A stretch of 64,000 bases of DNA. Origin: Salinisphaera sp. G21_0 (GTDB lineage Bacteria; Pseudomonadota; Gammaproteobacteria; Pseudomonadales; Endozoicomonadaceae). The position numbers and the translations under genes are program-made. The stretch spans positions 148,763 through 212,762 of the forward strand of contig NZ_JAGHQW010000002.1 in the NCBI RefSeq assembly GCF_017744115.1. Direction: 5' to 3'. The number at the start of each line of letters is the position of its first letter. Within the stretch, counting starts at the first letter, position 1. The notes under the pieces are model-generated. The model searched no databases, was not told the origin of the DNA, and saw only the letters and a list, made by a program, of their open reading frames with translations. This document shows, one piece after another, positions 50,827 to 61,200 of this stretch.

Positions 50827-51093
50827 TCAAGACTGCTTATGCCTGGACTTTTCCAGGTCAGACTCAAGATTACGCTGCTCAACAGAGCCAGCCTTTAGTT
50901 CAGCTTTCCCTGAGTTTTTTTCATTATTTTTCTCACCTTCCGACTCTTCATCAGAGCCCAGTGCTTTTTTAAAACCTTTCACTGCACTGCCCAGATCACT
51001 GCCTATTCCGCGAAGCTTTTTCGTACCAAAAAGCATCACTACGATCAACAGAATGATCAGCAACTGCCAGATACTGATGCCACCAAAACCCAT
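50827..51093 (-). CDS. tatA: Twin-arginine translocase subunit TatA
   Basis: 88 residues. Pore-forming Tat component. N-terminal helix [16 protein letters not shown], the hinge [14 protein letters not shown] and amphipathic helix, then a charged tail. First gene of tatABC; 76 bp upstream sits a MITE-like palindrome. Confidence 0.96.
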   Translation of the reverse strand: MGFGGISIWQLLIILLIVVMLFGTKKLRGIGSDLGSAVKGFKKALGSDEESEGEKNNEKNSGKAELKAGSVEQRNLESDLEKSRHKQS

Positions 51094-51168
51094 TTTCTAC
51101 TCCTTCAGCTCTCCATAAAAGCTGATCAGATAATACACAAAGAGAGGACATATTACCCCATTCCATCG

Positions 51169-51336
51169 CTAGGAGCCTGTCCGAGGATAGACTGCCCTAC
51201 TGCGGCGACAGCAAATTGGTCTAAAAATCCGCTTTTGTTCGGCAAATAGCCCCGCTATTCACCTCACAAAACCGAATTTTTATCCTCAATTTTCTGCCGT
51301 CCTCGCTACGGGCGCTATTCTCGGTCAGCCTCCTAG
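51169..51336. mobile_element. MITE-like 168-bp palindromic element
   Basis: Ends CTAGGAGCCTGTCCGAG (left) and its imperfect complement (right, rc CTAGGAGGCTGACCGAG). The inner halves are also complementary with mismatches over most of the length (e.g. AAAAATCCGCTTTTG against a right arm containing CAAAACCGAATTTTT). CTAG is present at both ends and may be the target duplication. It sits between hisE and tatA. No transposase. Confidence 0.75.
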
Positions 51337-51385
51337 GGGTGTGGCTATTTTGCAACAAACGTTCAGGAAAAGTTGGGAAATACAG

Positions 51386-51712
51386 TTACCCGCGGGATGC
51401 TTTCTCTTCTATACCGGAAAGCCCGAAACGACGATCCAGCTCATTCAACACATCAGCAGGCTCAAGCCCAAGGTGAGACAGCATGACCATGGTGTGAAAC
51501 AAGAGATCAGCCGTTTCATAAATAACCGCCTCCCGATTATGATCATATTCTGCTGCCTTGGCGGCAATCAGCACTTCTGCTGACTCTTCCCCCACTTTTT
51601 TCAGAATATGGTCCAGTCCCTTATTATGAAGCTGTGCAACATAAGAGGAATCCGGATCAGCCTGCCTGCGGTTGCTTAATACTTCAGTCAATTTTTTGAT
51701 TATATCGCTCAT
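51386..51712 (-). CDS. hisE: Phosphoribosyl-ATP pyrophosphatase
   Basis: 108 residues. Second step of histidine synthesis. The MazG-like motif [14 protein letters not shown] and Y-E-T-A-D-L-L-F-H are intact. Separate from hisI rather than fused as in enterics; 41 bp downstream of hisI. Confidence 0.96.
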   Translation of the reverse strand: MSDIIKKLTEVLSNRRQADPDSSYVAQLHNKGLDHILKKVGEESAEVLIAAKAAEYDHNREAVIYETADLLFHTMVMLSHLGLEPADVLNELDRRFGLSGIEEKASRG

Positions 51713-51753
51713 GTTTTAACCTGTGGGATGATTTACAGCAAAGAAACCAGCCT

Positions 51754-52161
51754 TTACTGATGTCCATAAATCGTTGCCGGATCCTGCAACACCGGCTCTT
51801 CGGTATTCCACGATGCTTCTCCATGGTTATCCCTGAGGCGACGATAAAAGCAAGACTTACGTCCTGTGTGACAGGCAATACCACCGGTTTGTTCCACTTT
51901 CAGCAGGATCGCATCGCCATCACAGTCAAGGCGACACTCTACCAGCCGTTGCGTATGGCCAGAGCTTTCGCCCTTGCGCCATAGCCTGCCCCGTGAACGG
52001 GACCAGTAAATGGCAACCTGTTCCTTCAGGGTCAGTTCCAGTGATTCCCGGTTCATCCAGGCCAACATCAAAACCTCTGCGGTTTTATGGTCCTGGGCAA
52101 TGGCTGTCACCAGGCCATCATCGTTCCATTGAACCTCATCCAACCAGTGAGTTGTTTTCAT
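51754..52161 (-). CDS. hisI: Phosphoribosyl-AMP cyclohydrolase
   Basis: 135 residues. Third step of histidine synthesis. Signature [29 protein letters not shown], and zinc/Mg ligands in D-C-D-G-D and C-H-T-G-R-x-S-C-F-Y are present. Start at ATG 52161; an in-frame TTG at 52173 is possible. Confidence 0.96.
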   Translation of the reverse strand: MKTTHWLDEVQWNDDGLVTAIAQDHKTAEVLMLAWMNRESLELTLKEQVAIYWSRSRGRLWRKGESSGHTQRLVECRLDCDGDAILLKVEQTGGIACHTGRKSCFYRRLRDNHGEASWNTEEPVLQDPATIYGHQ

Positions 52162-52221
52162 AACACTATCCAATCATTTTATTTGTTCACATACTTACGC
52201 GGCTGATCAGATATCATATCC

Positions 52222-52626
52222 CTATTTCCCGCAGAGACACGACAACGTTAGCATACAGGCACTAACACAACAGATTTGGAGAAGATCACCTAAACAACCA
52301 TTGCCAAATAGCTGTTCACAACACCCTTTATCGTTAGCGCGCCGCTCTACCTGGAAAGCATCTTCTCTCATCTGTCTCCTGACGTTATTGAGCAAAAGCA
52401 CATTATTACGGTCAGGAACAGGTTTATTACGGTCAGGAAAAGCTTGTGGAGTCTGCCTCATAGCTTCCGAGTAGGACGGTGGAGGCGCAGCACACAGGCG
52501 ACAAGGCTGGGAAGCAACGACGTCATGCCCCGAGAAACGTCCAGGCACATCTGAACCTGACGCTTCAGTAGCGCCGTAGCCTGGTGGTTGGGTGCCGCTT
52601 ACAAAACCACCCGGAACCGAATTCAT
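52222..52626 (-). CDS. Small protein with two PPxY motifs and a Cys-rich tail; candidate eukaryote-like effector
   Basis: 134 residues. The start at 52626 follows CAGGAG (spacing 8); the frame is open to 52767 but that overlaps ubiB. The N-terminal half is Pro/Gly/Ser-rich with P-P-G-Y (14-17) and P-P-P-S-Y-S-E-A (48-55), matching the PPxY ligand of eukaryotic WW domains such as those of NEDD4 ligases. The C-terminal 34 residues hold eight Cys (102, 103, 111, 119, 120, 124, 130, 132) in a semi-hydrophobic stretch, reminiscent of eukaryotic CYSTM-like modules or a lipidation site. A repeated P-D-R-N occurs at 64-67 and 71-74. Family not recognised; inserted between hisI and ubiB. Confidence 0.7.
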   Translation of the reverse strand: MNSVPGGFVSGTQPPGYGATEASGSDVPGRFSGHDVVASQPCRLCAAPPPSYSEAMRQTPQAFPDRNKPVPDRNNVLLLNNVRRQMREDAFQVERRANDKGCCEQLFGNGCLGDLLQICCVSACMLTLSCLCGK

Positions 52627-52748
52627 GGGGCAACTCCTGATAGCTGATGGATACCAATATTTTGACCCCCGGTATGAGAAAAAGTTCATGGGCCGATTTG
52701 TGGCTGACCCGGGGGTTTTCATAAAAACGGTGTAAGCTGGCAACCTTC

Positions 52749-54359
52749 TTAGCGAACAACCAGCCAACCACCCATTGCCACAGCCAGTAATCCAACCATT
52801 GTCTGATCCAGCAGCTCTTTTTCCACAAAAAGGGAACCTGAAGTCACCATCAATGCCCCGCCTGCCAGAAGTAGCAGAACGCCAAAACGTCTCTGCTTTT
52901 TCTGGCGTTTTTCCGCCCTCACCTGCTGATGATGCAACGCCTGTTGCTGATCAACCAGGGTTCGCACCGTTGACATCACTCTTTGAGCCATCACGGGAGC
53001 ACTTAGCAGCCAGTCTGCACTTTGCTCCTTAATATTGCAGAGAATGCCGGTTGGACTGACCTGGTCTTTCATCCACTTTTCCAGATAGGGCTGAGCCGTG
53101 GCCCAAAGGTCGAGATCCGGGTATAGCTGCCGCCCCAATCCCTCCACATTCAATAATGTCTTCTCCAGCAGCACCAGCTGCGGTTGAACCTGCATATTAA
53201 AGCGGCGGGCCACCTGAAAGAGCCTGACCAGCAGCTGGCCAAAGGAGATATCCTTAAGTGGCTTTTCAAATATCGGTTCACAGACGGTACGAATCGCTGC
53301 TTCAAGCTCCCCTACCGGCGTATCTCTGGGCACCCATCCGGAATCCACATGCAACTGGGCAACCTTGCGGTAGTCCCGCCGAAAGAAAGCCAGCAGGTTA
53401 CTGGCCAGATAGTGCTGATCTTCCGGCTCAAGCGTACCGATAATGCCACAATCGATCCCGATATAGCGGGGCTCGGCAGGATTGGTGGTATCAATAAAAA
53501 TATTGCCCGGATGCATATCCGCATGGAAAAAGCGATCCCGAAACACCTGGGTAAAGAATATTTCAACGCCCCGCTCTGCCAGCTTCTTCATATCCACATG
53601 CCGGGCTTTCATCGTGGCAATATCGGAAACAGGAACCCCATAAATCCGCTCGACGACCATTACTTTTGTGCGGCAATAATCCCAGTAAACCTGGGGCACA
53701 AACAACAGGGGAGAGGTCAGGAAGTTACGTCGCAGCTGCGAACAATTAGCCGCTTCCCGCAACAGATCAAGCTCATCCAGAATTGTACGTTCATAGTCGG
53801 CCACCACTTCCACCGGCCTCAAACGACGAGCGTCTTTTGATAAAGCAATCAGCAAGCGGGCAAACAGATACATTAAGCCAATGTCTTTGCGAATCACCCG
53901 GTCAATGCCCGGACGAATCACTTTGACCACCACCTCTTCACCGGTATGCAGCTGAGCGGTATGAACCTGGGCAACCGAGGCAGAAGCTAATGGCCCACGA
54001 TCAAAACGGGCAAACAGGGTATCGACATCGCTGCCCAGACTGGACTCAATAATGCCAATCGCCTCGGCGGCGGGAAACGGCGGAACATCATCCTGAAGCC
54101 GGGACAACTCATCACTGATATCATCCGGCAACAGGTCCCGCCGGGTTGAGAGAATTTGCCCGAACTTGATAAAGATCGGCCCGAGCGCCTCCAGAGAGAG
54201 GCGGACACGCTCACCCCGGGGAGCATTATTACGGATAAAATAGCGCCAGGGCAGCAGAATCAGCAGGCAGCGCAGCCAGAACGGTGAGCGCTCCGAATCA
54301 ATCAGATTATCCAGCCGGTTACGGGCGACAGCGGCCACAATTTTCAACAAACGGATCAA
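52749..54359 (-). CDS. ubiB: Ubiquinone biosynthesis atypical kinase/ATPase UbiB
   Basis: 536 residues. ABC1/ADCK-family membrane protein needed for coenzyme Q synthesis. The family motif [11 protein letters not shown] (KxGQ), the Ala-rich [22 protein letters not shown] and G-I-D-C-G are intact. Two C-terminal membrane helices (about 487-503 and 515-534). Start is a TTG at 54359, two bases past the ubiJ stop, aligning with the E. coli N-terminus. Confidence 0.95.
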   Translation of the reverse strand: MIRLLKIVAAVARNRLDNLIDSERSPFWLRCLLILLPWRYFIRNNAPRGERVRLSLEALGPIFIKFGQILSTRRDLLPDDISDELSRLQDDVPPFPAAEAIGIIESSLGSDVDTLFARFDRGPLASASVAQVHTAQLHTGEEVVVKVIRPGIDRVIRKDIGLMYLFARLLIALSKDARRLRPVEVVADYERTILDELDLLREAANCSQLRRNFLTSPLLFVPQVYWDYCRTKVMVVERIYGVPVSDIATMKARHVDMKKLAERGVEIFFTQVFRDRFFHADMHPGNIFIDTTNPAEPRYIGIDCGIIGTLEPEDQHYLASNLLAFFRRDYRKVAQLHVDSGWVPRDTPVGELEAAIRTVCEPIFEKPLKDISFGQLLVRLFQVARRFNMQVQPQLVLLEKTLLNVEGLGRQLYPDLDLWATAQPYLEKWMKDQVSPTGILCNIKEQSADWLLSAPVMAQRVMSTVRTLVDQQQALHHQQVRAEKRQKKQRRFGVLLLLAGGALMVTSGSLFVEKELLDQTMVGLLAVAMGGWLVVR

Positions 54360-54361
54360 CG

Positions 54362-55039
54362 TCAGGCCCCCGATTTGGCATCAGATGTATCTTTTGCAGG
54401 TTGTATGGTTTGCCATTGCTCCTCCAGCCGGTCCATGGACTCAACAAGGCACCCCACTTCTTCTGCAAAACCTGCCACCTCAACCCTGGATGGAATCAGG
54501 CGAAGTTCTTCCTGAAGGTATTCCCCGAGGTTGTCCATAACCAGCTGCTGCCCTCTGTGGACATGGTCACCGACAAAGCGGAGCCCCCGGGCCATCACAT
54601 GCCCGGTGATATCACCAAAGGTCTGGCAAAGCGGTCTTTCCCAGTCCAGCTCCATCTGCTGATGAATCTGCTGCAAATCAGTAATCAGCGCCTCATCACC
54701 AGAAACACTCAACCCGGGAACATCAGCAAACGATAGATTTCTGCGTGTCGCCAGTGTGGCAAATGCAACGCTGGAACCTGTAAAGGTTGCATCCACCAGG
54801 CTTTCGCTCTCTTCCCCAAGAGTACCGGCAAGACGAATACGGTCATGCTCAAAGTGGACATAACATAACCACTGTGGCGAAGTGCACTGGAAAGCGACCA
54901 CCTTACCAAACCAGAGAGACAGTTTTTTTATGGTTACCGGGTCCAGAGCCAGCAGCCCATTGACCTGGCGTTCGAAGGCTGCCAGCAGACCCGTTTTGAT
55001 GATGATGTTGTCAAAAGCACTGTCAGAAGAGCCGACCAT
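54362..55039 (-). CDS. ubiJ: Ubiquinone biosynthesis accessory factor UbiJ (SCP2 domain)
   Basis: 225 residues. Lipid-binding SCP2-like protein of the soluble Ubi complex. The N-terminal SCP2 domain (about 15-110) includes V-V-A-F-Q-C-T-S-P and D-A-T-F-T-G-S-S; the C-terminus is a helix that pairs with UbiK in known systems. Start overlaps the last base of ubiE (1 bp), and ubiB follows at once, the standard ubiE-ubiJ-ubiB operon. Confidence 0.94.
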   Translation of the reverse strand: MVGSSDSAFDNIIIKTGLLAAFERQVNGLLALDPVTIKKLSLWFGKVVAFQCTSPQWLCYVHFEHDRIRLAGTLGEESESLVDATFTGSSVAFATLATRRNLSFADVPGLSVSGDEALITDLQQIHQQMELDWERPLCQTFGDITGHVMARGLRFVGDHVHRGQQLVMDNLGEYLQEELRLIPSRVEVAGFAEEVGCLVESMDRLEEQWQTIQPAKDTSDAKSGA

Positions 55040-55806
55040 CAGGGCTTAACTCCCTTATGCAGCGCCACAATACCGCCGGTCATATTGTGGTAAGCAGTAT
55101 TGACAAACCCGGCCTTTTTCATCATGCCTTCCAGCGTCTCCTGATCCGGATGCATGCGAATGCTTTCCGCCAGATACCGATAGCTTTCGGAGTCCCCGGC
55201 CACCAGCTTGCCCATGATCGGCAACAAACTGAACGAATAGAGATCATAAGCCTTGGTCAGCAGTGGATTGTTGGTTTTGGAAAACTCAAGAACCAGTAAT
55301 CTGCCACCCGGTTTTAACACCCTACACATGGACCTCAGCGCCGCATCCTTATCCGTCACATTGCGCAGACCAAAAGAGATGGTAATGCAGTCAAAGGTGT
55401 TATCCGGGAAGGGCAGGCATTCTGCATTGGCCTGGACAAACTCCATATTGCCAACAATGCCCTGATCAGTCAGTCGATCCCGACCGACGCGTAACATGGA
55501 TTCGTTGATATCCGCCAGCACCACTCGGCCGTTTTCCCCAACGATACGGGAAAACTGCTTTGCCAGATCGCCAGTACCCCCGGCGATATCCAGTATCACA
55601 TGGCCGGGCCTGGCGGCGGAAAGCTCAATGGTAAAACGCTTCCAGAGACGGTGAATGCCCATGGACATCAGGTCATTCATCACATCATAGCTGCTGGCTA
55701 CCGAGTGAAAGACACCCGCTACCAGCCCTTCTTTATCACTCTCTGGCACATCACGATAACCAAAGTGCGTTGTGCCATCATGCTTTTGCTTGCCACTGTC
55801 AGTCAT
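55039..55806 (-). CDS. ubiE: Ubiquinone/menaquinone C-methyltransferase UbiE
   Basis: 255 residues. SAM-dependent C-methylation in ubiquinone synthesis. N-terminal [11 protein letters not shown] motif [11 protein letters not shown], and [10 protein letters not shown] are diagnostic. Start at 55806 behind GGGAAGGATC; an in-frame start at 55821 would add five residues. First gene of ubiEJB, divergent from the Wadjet operon. Confidence 0.96.
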   Translation of the reverse strand: MTDSGKQKHDGTTHFGYRDVPESDKEGLVAGVFHSVASSYDVMNDLMSMGIHRLWKRFTIELSAARPGHVILDIAGGTGDLAKQFSRIVGENGRVVLADINESMLRVGRDRLTDQGIVGNMEFVQANAECLPFPDNTFDCITISFGLRNVTDKDAALRSMCRVLKPGGRLLVLEFSKTNNPLLTKAYDLYSFSLLPIMGKLVAGDSESYRYLAESIRMHPDQETLEGMMKKAGFVNTAYHNMTGGIVALHKGVKP

Positions 55807-55946
55807 GATCCTTCCCGGCATTCATTCGATCAATCTATCTATACTATGGCTGGCTATTGTAAAGGCAAATGGCTTATGGCGTAAGCATGAGAACAGGTAT
55901 CGTCGCCATTACCGGAAAAAACGGCGAATGCTCTCTATGGAACTGT

Positions 55947-56083
55947 CCTGAAATAACTGCCACATTTTCGATGTTATCCAGCAAAGAAAAGCCCTGCCAC
56001 AGAGACACGGAGGCACGGAGAAAAGAAAAATCTTTTCCTCTGTGCCTCCGTGTCTCTGTGGCAAAAAGAGGAAGTTATTCAGG
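55947..56083. repeat. Long inverted repeat / possible MITE between ubiE and the Wadjet operon
   Basis: The core (55996-56062) is an almost perfect hairpin with about 31-bp arms, GCCACAGAGACACGGAGGC on the left and its complement on the right. An outer pair, CCTGAAATAACT (55947) and AGTTATTCAGG (56073-56083), is also inverted, giving a 137-bp element with nested ends. Similar but weaker motifs occur after purD (19843-19919) and before purD (about 18500-18523, CTCCGTGGTCTCTGTGG). It lies in a 389-bp gap that otherwise holds no gene and must contain the promoters of ubiE and jetA. Confidence 0.7.
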
Positions 56084-56195
56084 TAGAATTTCTAGCCGGG
56101 GGAGAATAAGAGCGAAGTCATGGAATAAGCTTCCGTAATCAACTACCATCACTGCCACTATTTATTATTGGTTCTGTCATTACTCATTCTACCCC

Positions 56196-57641
56196 ATGGA
56201 CTTCAACCGTATCTCCGGCCTGCGCAGCCACCCGGCCTGGCGACTGTTGCAGGCGGACAGCGCACCATTGATTATCAGCTTCCTCCACCGTGCCTTTATT
56301 GCCACCAACCAACGCTCGGTGGGGGCAGAAGAGCTGGCCACGAAACTGGACGACTACCTGCACCATTTACGGGAAACCACCGGGGAGAACCGCTACCCCA
56401 AAAAAGGGCGGGATTATCTCAACAACTGGTCTGCCGGTGAACAAGGGTATTTAAGAAAGTACTACCCACCCGCCAGCATGGGCGATGAACCGCTGTTTGA
56501 CCTGACGCCCGCCACTGAAAAAGTGATTGAGTGGATTGCCAGTTTTGAGCAGAATCAATTTGTCGGCACCGAGTCCAGACTACTGACCATCTTCCGGCTA
56601 CTGCGGGAGATTGCCGATGAGACCGAGACCGACCCCACCCTGCGCATTCAACAATTAGAGCAGGAAAAGACCGCCATTGAACGACAGATTGCCCAGCTTC
56701 GTGAGGGTCATGTCACCCCTCACGACGGCACCCGTATCAAGGAAAAATTCCTGCAGGCAGAAGATACCGCACGGCAACTGTTGTCTGACTTCCGTCAGGT
56801 GGAAGAGAACTTCCGGGCACTGGACCGGGGCGTCCGGGAGCGGATCACCACCAGCAGCAGCGGTAAGGGCCAGATGCTGGACACCATTTTCTCCGAGCAG
56901 GATGCCATTACCGAATCGGACCAGGGCCGCAGTTTCAAGGCATTCTGGAGCTGGCTGATGTCCCCGGTCAGCCAGGATGAATTGCAGGAGACATTGCAAA
57001 AAGTTCTCCGGTTGCCGGAAATCAATAGCCTCAACAGTGACAAAGACCCTTTGCTGGACGGTATCCGTTTCCGCCTGTTGGAAGCCGGGGAAAAAGTGAA
57101 CAGCACCTGCGCCCTGTTAGTGGAACAGTTACGCCGCTACCTGGATGACCAGGCCTGGCTGGAAAACCGCCGGATTATGGAGATTGTCCGGGATATTGAG
57201 CAGAACGCCATCACCATTCGCCAGACCCCGCCACCGGATAAACTCTTCACCACACTGTCTCCGTTAAAACCGGAAGTGGAATTGCCCATGGGCCGGGGAC
57301 TGTTCCGCCCCGCACTGCGCCCGGTGATTGATGAAGTGCCGGAAGAGGGTCAGGGCGATGTGGACACCAGCGCACTGTACAATCAGCACTATGTGGATGA
57401 GCAGACCCTGAAAAGCCAGATTCGCTTCGCCCTGCAAACCCGGTCACAAATCACCCTGGCAGAACTACTGGAACTCTACCCGGTGAAAAAAGGGTTAAGT
57501 GAAGTGGTCGCCTACTTACATATCGCGGCTGAATCGGATCGGGCGGTCATTAACGCCGAGCATAATCAGGCGGTTCAGTGGCTGGACAATACCGGGAACA
57601 CCAAAGCGGCGTGGATGCCTTCGGTGATTTTTACCCGTTAA
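56196..57641 (+). CDS. jetA: Wadjet anti-plasmid system subunit JetA (DUF3375)
   Basis: 481 residues, the usual DUF3375 size. MukF/kleisin-like subunit of the SMC-like Wadjet complex that recognises and disables small circular DNA. The winged-helix N-terminus (S-A-P-L-I-I-S-F-L-H-R-A-F, residues 20-60), a coiled-coil middle (Q-Q-L-E-Q-E-K-T-A-I-E-R-Q-I, about 150-170) and a C-terminal winged-helix are in the family order. ATG has no obvious Shine-Dalgarno. First gene of a four-gene operon; the bases look more GC-rich than in neighbouring genes, suggesting acquisition. Confidence 0.93.
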   Translation: MDFNRISGLRSHPAWRLLQADSAPLIISFLHRAFIATNQRSVGAEELATKLDDYLHHLRETTGENRYPKKGRDYLNNWSAGEQGYLRKYYPPASMGDEPLFDLTPATEKVIEWIASFEQNQFVGTESRLLTIFRLLREIADETETDPTLRIQQLEQEKTAIERQIAQLREGHVTPHDGTRIKEKFLQAEDTARQLLSDFRQVEENFRALDRGVRERITTSSSGKGQMLDTIFSEQDAITESDQGRSFKAFWSWLMSPVSQDELQETLQKVLRLPEINSLNSDKDPLLDGIRFRLLEAGEKVNSTCALLVEQLRRYLDDQAWLENRRIMEIVRDIEQNAITIRQTPPPDKLFTTLSPLKPEVELPMGRGLFRPALRPVIDEVPEEGQGDVDTSALYNQHYVDEQTLKSQIRFALQTRSQITLAELLELYPVKKGLSEVVAYLHIAAESDRAVINAEHNQAVQWLDNTGNTKAAWMPSVIFTR

Positions 57642-57676
57642 TGGTTTTTTACCCATCAATAACTGCGTCATAAAAA

Positions 57677-58294
57677 ATGAGTAATAATGTATCAGCCCCA
57701 TCACAGGGGAACGCCAATCTGGGTGTGGTTGTGGTCAACCTGATGAAAGGCGTTGTCTACCGGGACCAGAATCCGGCGGTATGGCAACAACTTGAAGAAC
57801 TTCATGGACCGGTATTGGACTATGTCCGGGTCATGGGTCTGGACCTGATCCTGGACGAGGCCGAAGGTTATGCTTTTCTCCGGCAACTGGACGAAGAGAC
57901 CGTCGAAGCAGACGACGACAAGACAAAGCTGCCGCGACTGGTGGCCCGTCGCCCCCTCAGTTTTCCGGTCAGCCTGCTCTGCGTACTGCTGCGTAAAAAA
58001 ATGGTGGAGCAGGATGCCAGCGGTGGTGATGCCCGGCTGATCCTGAACCGTGAACAGATCGTTGAGATGATGCGGGTGTTCCTGCCGGACCGGGCCAATG
58101 AAGCCCGGCTGTTTGACCAGATCGACACCCACATCAATAAAGTGGCGGAATTTGGCTTCCTGAAAAAACTGTCAGGCAATCCCCCCGCCTGGGAAGTGCG
58201 GCGCATCATCAAGGCACTGGTAGATGCCGACTGGCTGGCCGATTTTAACGACAAACTCAAGGTATACCGGGACCATGCAGACACACTCGTTTGA
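57677..58294 (+). CDS. jetB: Wadjet anti-plasmid system subunit JetB (DUF4194)
   Basis: 205 residues. MukE-like winged-helix partner that binds JetA. The DUF4194 body contains V-V-N-L-M-K-G-V-V-Y, G-L-D-L-I-L-D-E-A-E-G-Y-A-F-L and R-R-P-L-S-F-P-V-S-L-L-C-V-L-L-R. Starts 35 bp after jetA and overlaps jetC by 20 bp, implying coupled translation. Confidence 0.93.
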   Translation: MSNNVSAPSQGNANLGVVVVNLMKGVVYRDQNPAVWQQLEELHGPVLDYVRVMGLDLILDEAEGYAFLRQLDEETVEADDDKTKLPRLVARRPLSFPVSLLCVLLRKKMVEQDASGGDARLILNREQIVEMMRVFLPDRANEARLFDQIDTHINKVAEFGFLKKLSGNPPAWEVRRIIKALVDADWLADFNDKLKVYRDHADTLV

Positions 58295-61200
58295 TTTTTC
58301 CGACAGCCCGAAGCGGGCTGGCTTCCGCCTGGCAGCCCTGGAAGTGCTGAACTGGGGAACCTTTCACAAAAAAATCTGGGTCGCCACCCCCGGTGGCGAT
58401 AACAGCCTGCTGACCGGGGATATCGGTTCCGGTAAATCCACCCTGGTGGATGGTCTCACCACCCTGTTGGTCCCCAGCCAGAAAATCACCTATAACAAGG
58501 CGGCCGGCGCGGAAACCAAAGAGCGCAACCTCACCTCCTATGTGCGCGGATACTACAAAAGCGCCAAAGATGACGACACCCTCAGTGCCAAGGCGGTGGC
58601 CCTGCGGGACCATAACAGCTACAGCGTCTTGCTGGCCCGTTTTGTCAACGAAGGGTTTGACCAGACCATCACCCTGGCCCAGGTATTCTGGAGCCGGGAT
58701 AACAGCAATACGCCGGAGCGATTCTATCTGGTGGCCCGCAAACCGTTAGCCATTGCCAAACATTTCAGCGGCTTTGGCAGTGATATTGGCGACCTGAAAA
58801 AAAAGCTGAAACGAAAGGAGCACATCAAGCTGTTTGACAGTTTCAGTCAGTACCAGGCCGAGTTCCGCCGCCAGATGGGCATTGACAACGATCAGGCCCT
58901 GGAGCTGCTTTATCAGACCGTCTCCATGAAATCCGTGGGCAACCTGACCGAGTTTGTCCGCAGCCATATGCTGGAAAGCACCGATGCCGGGGAGAAAGTC
59001 AACGAACTCAGTCGTCAGTTTGACAACCTTAACCGGGCTCACGAGGCCGTACTGAAAGCTCGCCAGCAAATTGACCGCCTCGCCCCCATGATTGATAACT
59101 GCAACCAGTATGAAAGCATTGAGTCGGCCATTGCCGCCCTGCGCCAGTCCAGGGAAGCGCTGTACGGATTTTTTGCCGATAAAAAAATCACGCTGCTGAC
59201 GGAACGCATCCAGCGCCGGGAACAGGAACAGCAAAAACTCGAATCCCGCCTGCAGGAGCTGCGGCTGTCCATTGATGACCTGCGCACCACCAGTCGCGAA
59301 CTGGAACGGGCTATTGACCAGAACGGCGGCCAGCGCCTCTCCGAACTGAAAACGGAACTGGAACGACTGGGGCGGGAACGGAACCGCATCGCCAAAGCCT
59401 GTGATGATTACCAGGCACTGTGCAACATCCTGGAATTCTCCCAACCTGCAGACGACGATGGCTTTTTTCATAACCGACAGCAGGCGGAAACCGGGCTGGA
59501 ATCCCTGGAGAAACAGCAGGCCGATCTGCAAAACCAGCAAGTGGAACATCGCGTTGAGTTTCAGAAACTGCGCAGCCAGCACGATGAACTGGAAGCAGAG
59601 ATCGCCTCGCTGAAAAGTCGTCAGTCCAATATCCCCAGCCGCAACCTGGCCATTCGTCAGGCCCTGAGTGAATGTCTCAACCTGCCGGAATCCGCCCTGC
59701 CCTTTGCCGGTGAACTGCTCCAGGTCCGTGAAGAAGACAAACACTGGGAAGGGGCCGTAGAGCGCGTACTCCATAATTTTGCCCTGAGCCTGCTGGTGCC
59801 CGATGAGCACTACCAGTCCGTTGCCGACTATGTAGATCGCACCCACCTCAAGGGACGCCTGGTCTATTACCGGGTTCGCCAGCCCGCCCGTGCCACGGCC
59901 GATACCCTTGACCCGCGCTCCCTGTGCCGCAAGGTCTCGATCAAAACCGACAGCCAGTTTTACAGCTGGCTTGAGCAGGAACTGTCCCAGCGCTTTGACT
60001 ATATCTGTTGCGATCAGCTGGCCGACTTCCGCCGGGAGATCCGGGCCATCACCACCGCCGGACAGATCAAAAGTGGCGGCAGCCGCCATGAAAAAGACGA
60101 CCGTTACCGTATTGATGACCGTTCCCGTTTTGTCCTGGGCTGGAGCAACCGGGAAAAAATCTTCACCCTGGAAGCCACCCGTAAACAGCTGGAAGCCGAC
60201 ATTCAGAAATCCGCCAGCGCTGAGATACAGTTTAACCAGCAGATCAACCAGCTGAACCAGCGGCAGCTGGATCTGAAGCTGCTGCTGAAATATACGGATT
60301 TTGCCGAAATCAACTGGCAGCCTCTGGCCATCCAGATCAACAGTCTGGAACAGGAAAAGCAGCAGCTGGAAACCGGCTCCGACATTCTTCGCACCTTGCG
60401 CCAGCGCCTGGAACGTTGCGAAGCGGCGACGGGTGAAAAAGAACAACAGGAGCGTAAACTGACCAGGGAGTCCGGTACCGCTGCAGAGAAGCTGAAACAG
60501 GATCACAAACTGCTGAAGTTTTCTGAACAACAGCTATCGGAGCTTTCGGAAACCGCCCGTGAATCCTGCTTCCCCACCCTTGCCGAAATGGAAAAGGAAG
60601 CCCTGGGAGACAAAAAAGTCACCATTGAAAACTGCGACAGCTCCCAGTCCACCATGCGCAGCTGGCTGCAAAACCGCCTGGATAGCCGGGAGAAAAAGTC
60701 CCGGGAACTGGCGGCCCGGATTACCGGGCAGATGGCGGACTATAAAAACGCCTATCCCCAGGAAACCCGTGAAGTGGACGCTTCCATGGGCTCCGTAGCT
60801 GAATTCACCGCCATGCTGGAAACCCTGCAAGGGGAAGACCTGCCCCGCCATGAGCAACGGTTTAAACAGATGCTCAATGAAGGCACCATCCACAACATGG
60901 CCATGTTCCAGAACTGGCTGGATCATCAGCAACAAACCATTCGGGATAAAATCGCCACCATTAACCGCTCCCTGGCGGCTATTGACTACAGCGACGGCAC
61001 CTATATACGACTTGTGGCGGACAATCACCGGGACCCGGAGATCAACCAGTTCAAAATCGACCTGCGCAACTGCCTCGGCGATACGCTGAGTGCCGATAAC
61101 AGCGATGATGCCTATGCGGAAAACAAGTTCCTTCAGGTAAAAACCATTGTCGAACGGTTTAATGGCCGGGAAGGCCAGAGCGAGCTGGACAAACGCTGGA

